A stretch of DNA of 64,000 bases from Puniceicoccaceae bacterium (GCA_040224245.1 JBEGIR010000085.1:1-64000), one strand, 5' to 3'; positions 52,197-59,454 are shown, counted from the stretch's first letter. The notes: generated from the sequence alone by a model not told the origin. Program-made: numbers and translations.

Positions 52197-52519
52197 ACTA
52201 CGACGATTTTGAAAAAGAATTGCTTGAACATGAAGATGAAATCCTGGCAAACGCTAGAACGCCTACGGATCAGGAAAAAGATCGATTCCGAGAGGCGGCC
52301 CGCCATACCTTGAATAAAGACAAAAGGATCAATATTCGGATTTCATCACGAGATCTCGGCTCTCTGCAGCGCAGGGCGAATCGCTACGGAATGCCGTATC
52401 AAACCCTGATTACAAGCATCCTGCATCGTTACATCTCCGGCGAAATCAAGGAAGTTGGAATCGAACAAGATGCGACGAGGAATTCCGAATCAATTCGGGA
52501 TTCATCATCCTCGAACTAG
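52193..52519 (+). CDS. CopG/BrnA-like antitoxin
   Basis: 108 residues. The acidic N-terminal half is the likely toxin-binding region (DDFEKELLEHEDEILANAR). The C-terminal half carries a ribbon-helix-helix domain: INIRISSRDLGSLQRRANRY then GMPYQTLITSILHRYISGEI. It probably neutralises the upstream toxin and represses the operon. Translationally coupled (ATGA). Confidence 0.8.
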   Translation: MNYDDFEKELLEHEDEILANARTPTDQEKDRFREAARHTLNKDKRINIRISSRDLGSLQRRANRYGMPYQTLITSILHRYISGEIKEVGIEQDATRNSESIRDSSSSN

Positions 52520-52521
52520 TG

Positions 52522-52790
52522 TCCCATCACCCATCAACCCAACCCCGTTCTCGTAGCATCTTCTCTCATGGCAACTTCCTTATCTTACGTAGGACTCCCG
52601 TCGCCGTGAGCCGCCGCTCCAACCCGCCACGCCTCTCCCCAAGCGATCAGATCCCCCATAGCGGAATTTGGAAAAATTTCGAACCCTGGACACTCGAAAA
52701 CCTCAACGGTTCCACCTTTCCCAGCAGTAGGTTAAAGAACCACCCACAAAAAACTGTTGCGTGCAGCGCATCCTGCTGGGCTGGCACCGC
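52522..52790 (+). repeat. Repeat mosaic copy 4 (modules a-b-truncated c)
   Basis: Begins two bases after the antitoxin stop, near CCCATCACCCATCAACCCAA, then TCATGGCAACTTCCTTATCT, the palindrome at 52662-52681, AACCTCAACGGTTCCACCTT and the c-module arms (GTTAAAGAACC ... AACTGTTGCGTGCAGCGCAT). The TGGACTGG stem is decayed to GGGCTGGCACCGCCAAAGTC. Same orientation as the other copies. Confidence 0.88.
52662..52681. repeat. Dispersed palindrome inside mosaic copy 4
   Basis: CGGAATTTGGAAAAATTTCG. Confidence 0.8.
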
Positions 52791-52948
52791 CAAAGTCCCC
52801 AATTTTCAGGGAAACAGAATCTCCATCCGAGAAAGGCGAAGGATCACATCCCTTCATGAGAAATGCGGGCTAGGGGTGACGCCAGGAAAGCTTTGTTAAT
52901 AGGTTCTGGTTGATCTCGGCTTTAGATCAGCAGTGCCTGGTGGCATCC
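52791..52948. other. Non-coding stretch between mosaic copy 4 and the coiled-coil gene
   Basis: 158 bp; includes TTTTCAGGGAAACAGAATCT near 52803, similar to a piece near 29727. No gene seen. Confidence 0.4.
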
Positions 52949-53482
52949 TTACTGTCCGTTTGCGGCACGCAGGTCAGCAATCTCGCGTCGCAGTGTTTCC
53001 ACCTTCCGGTAAAGCTCCAGCGCCTTGTCGTCAAAGACCCATTTTGATTCGTTTGCTGCCTCCATCGCTTGAATGTAGGTCTTCTCTAAGTCGACGAGTT
53101 CCGGAACTTCTTTTGCAAGGGTACCGAGTTCACTCATTGCAGCGTTAATTTTCTTTTGGATTTCTGCTTTTTGTGCGTAATCCCCGGACTGAATGGCAGT
53201 TGCGAGTTTCTCCTGCAGTTCATCGATCACTGCATTTTTTGCGGCGAGTGCTGGGTGCGCGCGCTTTGCCTGATGAAACTCAATCCCCAAGTTTTCGGCC
53301 TTTTTTTTCAGCTCATCCGAAGGTTCTGCCGCCTCCATGTCTTTTGTGTAGTCTTTGAAGGATTTGTCCGCTGCCTGCCACTTATAGTAAAGTTCGCGAT
53401 ACTCCGTAGCGTAGTCTGCGCTAAGCACGGTTGTAGCAACGGCAAAAATGAGTGCAAAGATGTTTCGAGAGATCGTTTTCAT
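52949..53482 (-). CDS. Unknown exported coiled-coil protein
   Basis: 177 residues from ATG 53482, with a signal peptide (RNIFALIFAVATTVLSADYA). The mature part is almost all helical, rich in Lys, Glu and Ala, with heptad-like stretches (DYTKDMEAAEPSDELKKKAE; VIDELQEKLATAIQSGDYAQ; ALELYRKVETLRREIADLRA). No domain is recognised; a periplasmic structural or chaperone-like role is possible. It lies between two repeat mosaics, opposite to the toxin-antitoxin genes. Confidence 0.65.
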   Translation of the reverse strand: MKTISRNIFALIFAVATTVLSADYATEYRELYYKWQAADKSFKDYTKDMEAAEPSDELKKKAENLGIEFHQAKRAHPALAAKNAVIDELQEKLATAIQSGDYAQKAEIQKKINAAMSELGTLAKEVPELVDLEKTYIQAMEAANESKWVFDDKALELYRKVETLRREIADLRAANGQ

Positions 53483-53622
53483 GCGTTGAGTTTTGATACA
53501 GCAAAGAGATGCTGAATCATGGATTGTCAACCCCACGGCATGAACCGACGACATCGGTAACACTTTTTACAAACTCGGCGGATGGCCTGGAGCGAACCGG
53601 CAGCACACACTGAGGTGGTCGG

Positions 53623-53808
53623 ATGTTTTGGAAAGATTCAAAGGCAATCGGTTTTCCAGCGAATTCAGAAAGTGAGCCTAGATTTGCGATTATTCGAAAA
53701 ATTTCCAGCAAGTTTTGGGTTGGCTTTTACACCCTCAGAGAAGGAAAAATAAGAATTATCTCGGTTAGGCGAGCGAGGAAGGGAGAGAAGATACTCTATG
53801 AAGGCTGA
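53623..53808 (+). pseudogene. Truncated BrnT-type toxin
   Basis: 61 residues. The C-terminal half of a BrnT/DUF497 toxin is intact: EPRFAIIRKISSKFWVGFYT, then REGKIRIISVRRARKGEKILY (core R-I-I-S-x-R-R-A-R). The N-terminal FEWD..K segment is absent and a TGA stands in frame just upstream (53611). So it is a 5'-deleted toxin, closer to canonical BrnT than the toxin at 51924. The downstream antitoxin start overlaps its end. Confidence 0.65.
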
Positions 53809-53911
53809 AGATTTAGATAAAATTTTTGATGACGGCGAAGTGGACATGACTGAGCAGGGTATCGATGGCTCCCTTCACACTGGGCCGGTCAATGGCAACG
53901 CCATAGGTTTT
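53798..53911 (+). pseudogene. Antitoxin start running into a repeat
   Basis: The first 17 residues (MKAEDLDKIFDDGEVDM) match the start of CopG/BrnA antitoxins, which usually continue in a -DI..YLD- line and a ribbon-helix-helix domain. Here the match stops and the frame enters mosaic copy 5 near 53912, ending at 54079 inside the repeat. The antitoxin has therefore lost its DNA-binding domain. Confidence 0.6.
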
Positions 53912-54227
53912 GTAAACAGGTTCAAGAACATGAAAAAACCTGTTGCGCGCAGCGCATCCTGTTGGCTGGCCCCCAGTCCATCCAGTGAAGCGCAGCGAAA
54001 CGATGTTCCAACTCCAGCAACCAATCAGCCTTGCCAGGCAAGACCAATATTGAAAGAACCATACCCAGACATTCACTAACCATAAGGTGTCAACTTTTGA
54101 TCAGGACGAGAAAAACCTATCGCCCATAACCTATAACCACCCAAGCTAACACCGTTCGTCCTAAAGGACTCTTTTGATCCGGCTTCGCCGGAGCAGGATA
54201 CACGTTGTCCCTTCGTGCAGCAGGTTA
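53912..54227 (+). repeat. Repeat mosaic copy 5 (modules c-d-e)
   Basis: Starts AACAGGTTCAAGAACATG, has AAACCTGTTGCGCGCAGCGC, a decayed stem TGGCTGGCCCCCAGTCCA, GAAGCGCAGCGAAACGATGT, module d (AGCCTTGCCAGGCAAGACCA to GTGTCAACTTTTGATCAGGA) and module e (54148-54227). Modules a and b are missing, so it complements copies 3 and 4. Confidence 0.9.
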
Positions 54228-54239
54228 ACAATACCATTA

Positions 54240-54362
54240 TTGTTTAAACAACTGAATCCCATAACATCGGCTGGCGAATGCCAGCCTATAAGGCCTATGG
54301 CCACATAACGCTGTTACACAGCGCCAAAAAGGGTTTGTTTCCCCGACTCGTCGGGGTTTTTA
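54240..54362 (+). ncRNA. Candidate structured small RNA ending in an intrinsic terminator
   Basis: A chain of perfect short inverted repeats in 123 bp with no ORF: TTGTTTAAACAA (54240-54251), GGCTGGC-GAAT-GCCAGCC (54269-54286), CGCTGT-TAC-ACAGCG (54309-54323) and CCCCGA-CTCG-TCGGGG followed by TTTTT (54341-54361). Regular stems plus a terminator are what a small RNA gene would show; a possible but weak promoter lies in module e just upstream. It could instead be an attenuated leader or an end of the repeat mosaic. Confidence 0.35.
54341..54361 (+). terminator. Intrinsic (rho-independent) terminator
   Basis: Stem CCCCGA/TCGGGG, loop CTCG, followed by five T. No plus-strand gene ends just before it, which points to a non-coding transcript or read-through from the truncated antitoxin. 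Confidence 0.75.
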
Positions 54363-54451
54363 CAGCTCCGTGCCGAACAGTGTTTTGTCAAATCATGGGT
54401 TCAGTATCTCAACCAATCATTCGTATTGGAATCTCGAACTGCAACAACGCT

Positions 54452-54471
54452 CCGAATTCTCCCGAATTCAG
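54452..54471. repeat. Dispersed palindrome, degenerate copy
   Basis: CCGAATTCTCCCGAATTCAG followed by CTAC, the tail seen at many other copies. Confidence 0.6.
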
Positions 54472-54520
54472 CTACGCTCGATTGGGAGACTTGGGAGTAC
54501 CAGTGGCTTGATGATGAGAC

Positions 54521-54545
54521 GCGAGCTGGAAGCTCCCGCTACGAT
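54521..54545 (-). repeat. Single copy of the GTAGCGGGAGCTTCC repeat
   Basis: GCGAGCTGGAAGCTCCCGCT then ACGAT; reverse complement of the third unit at 40170. It is about 35 bp beyond the stop of the TetR gene. Confidence 0.8.
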
Positions 54546-54579
54546 TTGCAACTTTCGTGCGAAAAATCTGCTCTTCCAT

Positions 54580-55158
54580 TCAGGCATCGCCGCAAACTCC
54601 CCTAAGCCAGAGACGAATCTGATTGGCCTGCCTTTGGATCATCTGCGGGTCGCGATAGGCATGACCCAGCACGGCCACTCCTTCTGCCATTGCCAGGAGT
54701 TGCTCGGCGTGAATGAGCGCATCTTCTGGCGTCATGAATGAAGAGAATCGAGCAGTCATCCAGCGCAGAAGGAAATCAAAGCTGTCCCGCACTTCAGCCT
54801 GCAACTCCACGTTGCCCTTGCCGAGCTCATCGCAAAGGGTTCCGATCGGACAGCCGTATGCTGCCAGTTCGGCGGCGGCGGATTCCATCATTGCAATGAC
54901 CCGTTCCAGACAGTCGTAAGCTTTGCCACATTCGAGCGACCATGCTTCGATTTGAGATCGAATCTGGTCGGTCTTTAAGGTGGCAACTGCACTCATCAAC
55001 TCAGATTTGCTCTTGAAATAATACGACAGATGTCCCTTTTGGATTCCCAGTTTCTTCGCCACATCACTCAGCGATGTAGCCGCATATCCTTGCTCGTAGA
55101 TCAATTCCCGGGCGACCTCCACGATGCGAGTTCGATTCAACTGGCTTTTATCTGTCAT
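54580..55158 (-). CDS. TetR/AcrR-family transcriptional regulator
   Basis: 192 residues. The helix-turn-helix is RELIYEQGYAATSLSDVAKK then LGIQKGHLSYYFKSKSEL. The C-terminal ligand domain (AYDCLERVIAMMESAAAELAA; YGCPIGTLCDELGKGN) is of the TetR_C_33/YxaF-like type. It is last in a three-gene minus-strand operon (epimerase, redoxin, regulator); its start overlaps the redoxin stop (ATGA). It probably represses this operon through the palindrome at 56766. Confidence 0.92.
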   Translation of the reverse strand: MTDKSQLNRTRIVEVARELIYEQGYAATSLSDVAKKLGIQKGHLSYYFKSKSELMSAVATLKTDQIRSQIEAWSLECGKAYDCLERVIAMMESAAAELAAYGCPIGTLCDELGKGNVELQAEVRDSFDFLLRWMTARFSSFMTPEDALIHAEQLLAMAEGVAVLGHAYRDPQMIQRQANQIRLWLRGVCGDA

Positions 55159-55724
55159 GCTCCTGTCCGCAAATGCCCATTGTTTAGAATGTTCAATCGC
55201 TCTTCGATCAACGACAAAGGCACATGGTCTCCGACATCCTTTCCATAATAGACTAAATCGATAATGCCAGATGGAGCGATAAGGAAATCTGCAGGCATGC
55301 GATGAAGCGGTCCCTCAACAGCACCTGGAAGATATCCACCTCTAAACGCTCTCAACACCTGCCCCAAACGCGCGAAGGCGGCTTTTGCAGCTCCGCTCCA
55401 GCTGGTTTCAACGCTCCATTCACGATAGTGGATCATTTCGGGATCTGCAATGATTGGGAAAGGCGCATCCTGACGTCCGACGTACCGCGCAATGGCCGAT
55501 GCGGGCGACTGAAACACCGCAATGATGGAGAGTCCTTGGTCTGACAATCTTTCGTGCGAAGAAATGAGTTCCGCCATTCTCATGTTACAAAGCGGGCACG
55601 ATGCATAGCGATAGAAACTCAGCAATACAACTCGACCCTGATATGCGCTTAACGAAATAGGCTGGCCGAGAAAATCAAGCGATTCGAGCTTCGGAGCGCT
55701 GGTGTTGGCAACAAGACGTGACAT
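55155..55724 (-). CDS. AhpC/TSA-type redoxin (peroxiredoxin-like)
   Basis: 189 residues. The thioredoxin-fold start is LDFLGQPISLSAYQGRVVLL then SFYRYASCPLCNMRMAEL, where the first Cys replaces the usual peroxidatic position (C-P-L-C). It belongs to the redoxin group with a CxxC active site rather than to classical Prx. It probably reduces peroxides or disulfides. It is the middle gene of the TetR operon. Confidence 0.85.
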   Translation of the reverse strand: MSRLVANTSAPKLESLDFLGQPISLSAYQGRVVLLSFYRYASCPLCNMRMAELISSHERLSDQGLSIIAVFQSPASAIARYVGRQDAPFPIIADPEMIHYREWSVETSWSGAAKAAFARLGQVLRAFRGGYLPGAVEGPLHRMPADFLIAPSGIIDLVYYGKDVGDHVPLSLIEERLNILNNGHLRTGA

Positions 55725-55726
55725 GG

Positions 55727-56743
55727 TCAGATCGCCTCCTTGGGTAGCGGTTTGAACATGCGCATCTTCTCGCTACTTCTCGATTTCATTTCCTGCATTT
55801 GCAGATCAATCGTCTCTTTCCAGTGACATTGCGGTTGATAGCCCAACAATGCTGCAGCGCGCTGATGGGTGAGCTGGCGCGGTGTGATCAGATGCACAAG
55901 GCTACGGGTCAGCAGCGGATCGCCGGGCAGGATCGAGTGAACTTGCTCCATCAGCCATGCAAACGCATACGCCACTGGATAGGAGACATTCACCATCGGA
56001 AGCGGAACCGCATGCTGCTCATGCAGGTATTCGACAACCTCACGCATCAGGGGAATCTCGGGTCCAACAATGTTGAAGCTTTCAAAGTTACCCAGTTTGC
56101 TCGATTGAGTGGCAGCAGCAAAGGCCGCAGCGATATCCCGTCCATCCACCAACGGCAAGGGCGCCATGCCCCGGCCCACCCAAGGCACTAACCTCGCGCG
56201 CAGCTTGGGTACAAGGATGGGAAGAATTCCCAGACTGTAGCGCCGCCCCACAAAGAATCCCAATCGCATCACAACCCCCTGAAATGCAGCATCGCTCAAC
56301 GCACGCAAGCGGTTCTCAATTTTCACCACATTGGCCTCATGAGGCCAAAATTTTCGCTCCACTCCCAATTGCATGGCATCATCAGCCAATGCACTGGGTG
56401 CTGCGGTCAGTGTGCTCGCAAAATGAAACCGTTTCACACCAGCCCTCTTTGCTGCCTCCAGCAATGCAAGCGAAGGATTCAGAAACAACTCCCGTGATTC
56501 GCACTGATGCCCCCATAGTGCAGACCAGGCCGCAGCATGAACGACTTGATCGATCCCTTCCACCACATGATTGACATAAGCAGCATCCCGAAGGTCCCCC
56601 ACCCGCACTGCTGATCGAAATGCCGGCAATAGTCTCGAAGGATTTCGGCAGGCGGCGATCACCTCAATCCCTGGAATTTTCGCAAGCGATTCGAGAACAT
56701 GACTGCCCACAAATCCATTGGCTCCTGTAACAAGTATTTTCAT
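55727..56743 (-). CDS. NAD-dependent epimerase/dehydratase-family protein
   Basis: 338 residues from ATG 56743. The Rossmann motif is ILVTGANGFVGSHVLESL; VVHAAAWSALWGHQCESREL, FHFASTLTAAPSALADD and a 3-beta-HSD-like mid-section follow. The usual YxxxK is altered: the position corresponding to the catalytic Tyr reads WPHEANVVKIE, so the enzyme may lack SDR-type catalysis or use another residue. First gene of the operon with the redoxin and TetR genes; three-base gap to the redoxin start. Confidence 0.85.
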   Translation of the reverse strand: MKILVTGANGFVGSHVLESLAKIPGIEVIAACRNPSRLLPAFRSAVRVGDLRDAAYVNHVVEGIDQVVHAAAWSALWGHQCESRELFLNPSLALLEAAKRAGVKRFHFASTLTAAPSALADDAMQLGVERKFWPHEANVVKIENRLRALSDAAFQGVVMRLGFFVGRRYSLGILPILVPKLRARLVPWVGRGMAPLPLVDGRDIAAAFAAATQSSKLGNFESFNIVGPEIPLMREVVEYLHEQHAVPLPMVNVSYPVAYAFAWLMEQVHSILPGDPLLTRSLVHLITPRQLTHQRAAALLGYQPQCHWKETIDLQMQEMKSRSSEKMRMFKPLPKEAI

Positions 56744-56765
56744 TACCAATGCACTTCACCCTATA

Positions 56766-56803
56766 TTTGACGTTCGTCAAATTATATTTTAACTTTCGTC
56801 CAA
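56766..56803. promoter_or_regulatory. Probable TetR operator before the epimerase operon
   Basis: TTTGACG-TT-CGTCAAA is a perfect 7-bp inverted repeat at 56766-56781, with a weaker half-site ACTTTCGTCCAA at 56792-56803. It lies 23 bp upstream of the first start of the operon that encodes a TetR protein, where an autoregulator would bind; TATAAT on the minus strand (56781-56786) could be the -10 box. Confidence 0.6.
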
Positions 56804-56921
56804 TTCCTTACCTTCAATTCAAGCAATGCGGCAAACCCATGGAACATCGGGGCGTTGTCGGAAGTTGGCTTTGCAGACGATACCGCCATCTCTCAAGGAA
56901 CCGAATTCCAGTGAAATTTTG

Positions 56922-56947
56922 AAAAAGCATGCAATTGCATGTTTTTT
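56922..56947. promoter_or_regulatory. Palindrome with A and T runs upstream of GH29 gene
   Basis: AAAAAG-CATGCAATTGCATG-TTTTTT: the central 14 bp are a perfect palindrome and the flanking A5/T6 extend it. It lies about 77 bp before the GH29 start. It could be an operator, or a bidirectional terminator protecting the fucosidase gene from the divergent promoter. Confidence 0.45.
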
Positions 56948-57024
56948 CTGACAGAGATGAATCCGAACCCAAACACCCCCCAAAACCCCAGTCATCGCTT
57001 CATCACGATTGTTCCCCTACAACC

Positions 57025-58122
57025 ATGAATCCATCCAAAAGACCCAGACTCCTGCACGCTCTGCTGCTGACCGCTCTTCTCGCCTGCAACGCCTGGGGCA
57101 TGACGCCAAAAACAGAATCCCTGGACGATTACCACACACGCCTGAACTGGTTCGCACAGGCCCAATACGGCATGTTCATTCACTTCGGACTTTATTCGCA
57201 GTTGGGCGGCGAATGGAAGGGCGAGCAGGTGGGTGGGTATTCCGAGTGGATCCAGGCCCACAAGAGCATTCCGCGCGAAGTTTATGCGGATCTCATCAAA
57301 GGGTTTAATCCGACTGCATTTGATGCCGATTTCATCGTGCAAACGGCAAAACAGGCAGGCATGACCTATTTGGTCATCACCGCCAAACACCATGAAGGCT
57401 TCTGCCTTTGGGACAGTGAATACACCGAATTTGACGTTGCCAACTCACCGTTCGCACGTCGCGATATTCTCGCCGAACTCAGGAAGGCGTGCAAGCAGCA
57501 TGGCATCAGGTTCGGTCTCTACTACAGCATTATCGACTGGCATCATGCTTCCCAAGCACCACGAATGGCGCAAACAGATGCGTTTCAGCGCTGGGGCCAA
57601 ACAGTCATGCTCGACGGGAAGAAGCAGGACTACATCACCTACCAGACCCAGCAGGTTCTCGAGCTGATCAAGCGATACGACCCTGCGATCCTCTGGTTTG
57701 ACGGTGACTGGACTGACTGGTGGACCATGCAGGACGGACTCCGACTGTACGCCACCATCCGCAAAGCGTCTCCCGACATCATCGTCAACAACCGGGTGGC
57801 AAAGCGGGACCACTTTCAGCTGGACTACGTAACCCAGGAGCAGATGCATTTTGAGGACAGCTTTCCCCGGCACTGGGAAGCCTGTTATACCCTGAACGAG
57901 TCATGGGGACACAAAAAACATGACCATGAGTGGAAGCGTGCGGAAACGGTCTATGCAAAACTGAAGGACATCAACCAGAAGGGCGGCAACCTGCTATTGA
58001 ATGTCGGTCCCGATGGGAACGGCCAGGTGCAACCGGAAGCCATCAGCGTGCTGAGAGAGGTCGGGGAAATGCTTCGCTCCCACCCGATCCAAAAGCATGT
58101 TCCCACAACCGTAAACCCATGA
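57025..58122 (+). CDS. GH29 alpha-L-fucosidase, exported
   Basis: 365 residues from ATG 57025, before a signal peptide (LLHALLLTALLACNAWG); an in-frame ATG at 56929 is unlikely. GH29 hallmarks: RLNWFAQAQYGMFIHFGLYS, ITAKHHEGFCLWDSEYTEFD and ILWFDGDWTDWW, where the nucleophile Asp lies. It ends soon after the barrel and lacks the C-terminal beta-sandwich of many GH29 enzymes. It hydrolyses terminal alpha-L-fucosides. Its stop overlaps the start of an unrelated DUF1697 gene (ATGA). Confidence 0.94.
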   Translation: MNPSKRPRLLHALLLTALLACNAWGMTPKTESLDDYHTRLNWFAQAQYGMFIHFGLYSQLGGEWKGEQVGGYSEWIQAHKSIPREVYADLIKGFNPTAFDADFIVQTAKQAGMTYLVITAKHHEGFCLWDSEYTEFDVANSPFARRDILAELRKACKQHGIRFGLYYSIIDWHHASQAPRMAQTDAFQRWGQTVMLDGKKQDYITYQTQQVLELIKRYDPAILWFDGDWTDWWTMQDGLRLYATIRKASPDIIVNNRVAKRDHFQLDYVTQEQMHFEDSFPRHWEACYTLNESWGHKKHDHEWKRAETVYAKLKDINQKGGNLLLNVGPDGNGQVQPEAISVLREVGEMLRSHPIQKHVPTTVNP

Positions 58123-58655
58123 AATATATAATCCTGTTGCGAGGTATCAATGTCGGCGGACATAAAAAAGTGCAAATGGCAAAGCTGCGCGAAGTGCTGA
58201 CGCAAGCTGGATATTCCGGCGTGAAAACACTGCTGGCTTCCGGCAATGTCGTGCTTGAAAGCCCCGAAGAAAGCATTAGCCACCTGGAAAACAGGATTTC
58301 TGCCCTGTTAGAAACGGCATTCGGCTTTTCCATTCCGGTGCTGGTGAGGATGGGAGAGGACATCCTCAACATTATTCGCGAAGATCCCTTCAAAGACATC
58401 GAGGTCCACAAAGACATCCGTCTTTATGTCACTTTTTTAAGAAATGAACCCGAAACCCCGATTGAAGCGCCCTGGGCGTCGGCAGATGGTTCATACCGGA
58501 TTTTAGCCGTCAAGGATCGCATGCTACTGAGTGTGTTGGATATTTCGGTGAAAAAGACAGTCGACGCGATGCAGGAGGAGGGAAAAGCACTGGGCAAGGA
58601 GATCACCACCCGCAACTGGAATACCGTGATAAAAATCGGGAAGCTATTGCAATAA
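58119..58655 (+). CDS. DUF1697 family protein
   Basis: 178 residues from ATG 58119, overlapping the fucosidase stop. YIILLRGINVGGHKKVQMAK then LREVLTQAGYSGVKTLLASG and GNVVLES match the DUF1697 N-terminal line; GKEITTRNWNTVIKIGKLL is its C-terminal mark. Small cytoplasmic protein of unknown function. Coupling to a fucosidase gene is unusual. Confidence 0.92.
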   Translation: MKYIILLRGINVGGHKKVQMAKLREVLTQAGYSGVKTLLASGNVVLESPEESISHLENRISALLETAFGFSIPVLVRMGEDILNIIREDPFKDIEVHKDIRLYVTFLRNEPETPIEAPWASADGSYRILAVKDRMLLSVLDISVKKTVDAMQEEGKALGKEITTRNWNTVIKIGKLLQ

Positions 58656-58697
58656 AGTCCACCCCCTGCACCCGTCGCCGTCGATCAGCTTTTCGGC

Positions 58698-58840
58698 CTA
58701 AAACTGAACCGATGCGGATAACCTCAGCGAGCGGCCAGCCTCTGGCAAGCCTGCCACCCGTTGCAACTGACTATTGTAACCAGCCGTTGCCTGATCGACA
58801 TAATACTCTTCAAACAGGTTACTCACAGCCACTACTCCGA
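58698..58840 (-). pseudogene. C-terminal relic of a TonB-dependent receptor
   Basis: On the minus strand the frame reads VAVSNLFEEYYVDQATAGYN then SQLQRVAGLPEAGRSLRLSA and SVQF followed by TAG. The V-x-N-L-F-(x)-x-Y-V start, a G-R-S/T-x-R-L line and an aromatic final residue are how outer-membrane TonB receptors end. Upstream the frame becomes a short duplicated, featureless stretch (LGVVILPLGVVA), with no barrel left. The rest of the receptor gene is gone. Confidence 0.6.
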
Positions 58841-58932
58841 GAGGGAGAATGACAACTCCGAGAATGAGCAAATCACTTGTGAGAAAAACTCCCTATATGC
58901 AGAGAGACACCCGCAAAGCAGACTGATTGTCA

Positions 58933-59454
58933 TCACGCGCTGAGATTGAATTGAATCTGCTCGGTAGGTGCCTGGAAGCCAGAGTGGTATAAGAACCCCT
59001 GAAAGCGGGGATCCGAAAAAAACCGCACCAGCACACGGTAATCAAAATGCCATTCGATGAGGTCGTGGTGGGTGATGAAAGGCAGCCGCTTTTTTTGAAG
59101 CTGCTGAGTCAATTCGTTGGTCTCAAGCTCCAGCGGGAAACACTGATCCCAGCGGTAGTTTTTTACGACCTGCTGCCCCTTATAGGGACGCCAAATATCC
59201 ACAAGAGGGAGGTGACTGAGGTCATCCCGATTAACCCCAAGCTGGAACTGATCGGCGATGCGTTGGACATAGTGGTTTTGGAAGTTTCTACGTTCCACGA
59301 GGATGAAGACTCGGCTCATGTCCATGATGAACTCGTAAGGAAGCCAGAGCTTGTTTCGTTTCTGGTGGGAGGTCGGAAACAGGGCAACTGGACGGTAAAA
59401 ACCGAAACAGGCATCCCCGCTGTTTTTGAGAAAAAGCATGAATTCGGTGTTCAT
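58933..59454 (-). CDS. Unknown conserved-looking cytoplasmic protein
   Basis: 173 residues from ATG 59454 (an ATG at 59466 adds four). No family is recognised. The protein is rich in aromatic and charged residues (VDIWRPYKGQQVVKNYRWDQ; PFITHHDLIEWHFDYRVLVR), has no leader and no membrane segment. It lies between the TonB relic and the GH97 gene, on the opposite strand to GH97. Confidence 0.5.
   Translation of the reverse strand: MNTEFMLFLKNSGDACFGFYRPVALFPTSHQKRNKLWLPYEFIMDMSRVFILVERRNFQNHYVQRIADQFQLGVNRDDLSHLPLVDIWRPYKGQQVVKNYRWDQCFPLELETNELTQQLQKKRLPFITHHDLIEWHFDYRVLVRFFSDPRFQGFLYHSGFQAPTEQIQFNLSA

Noticed and set aside
49517-54227. Chromosomal integron with attC sites
   Set aside because: Toxin-antitoxin genes between repeats suggest this, but the core pairs GTTGGAC and TTCCAAC in module c face the wrong way for attC (RYYYAAC...GTTRRRY), gene orientations are mixed, and no intI is seen. 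A profile search for attC and IntI would settle it.
49517-54227. Insertion sequence or transposon
   Set aside because: No transposase frame, no terminal inverted repeats at the edges and no target duplication could be found; the modules are non-coding.
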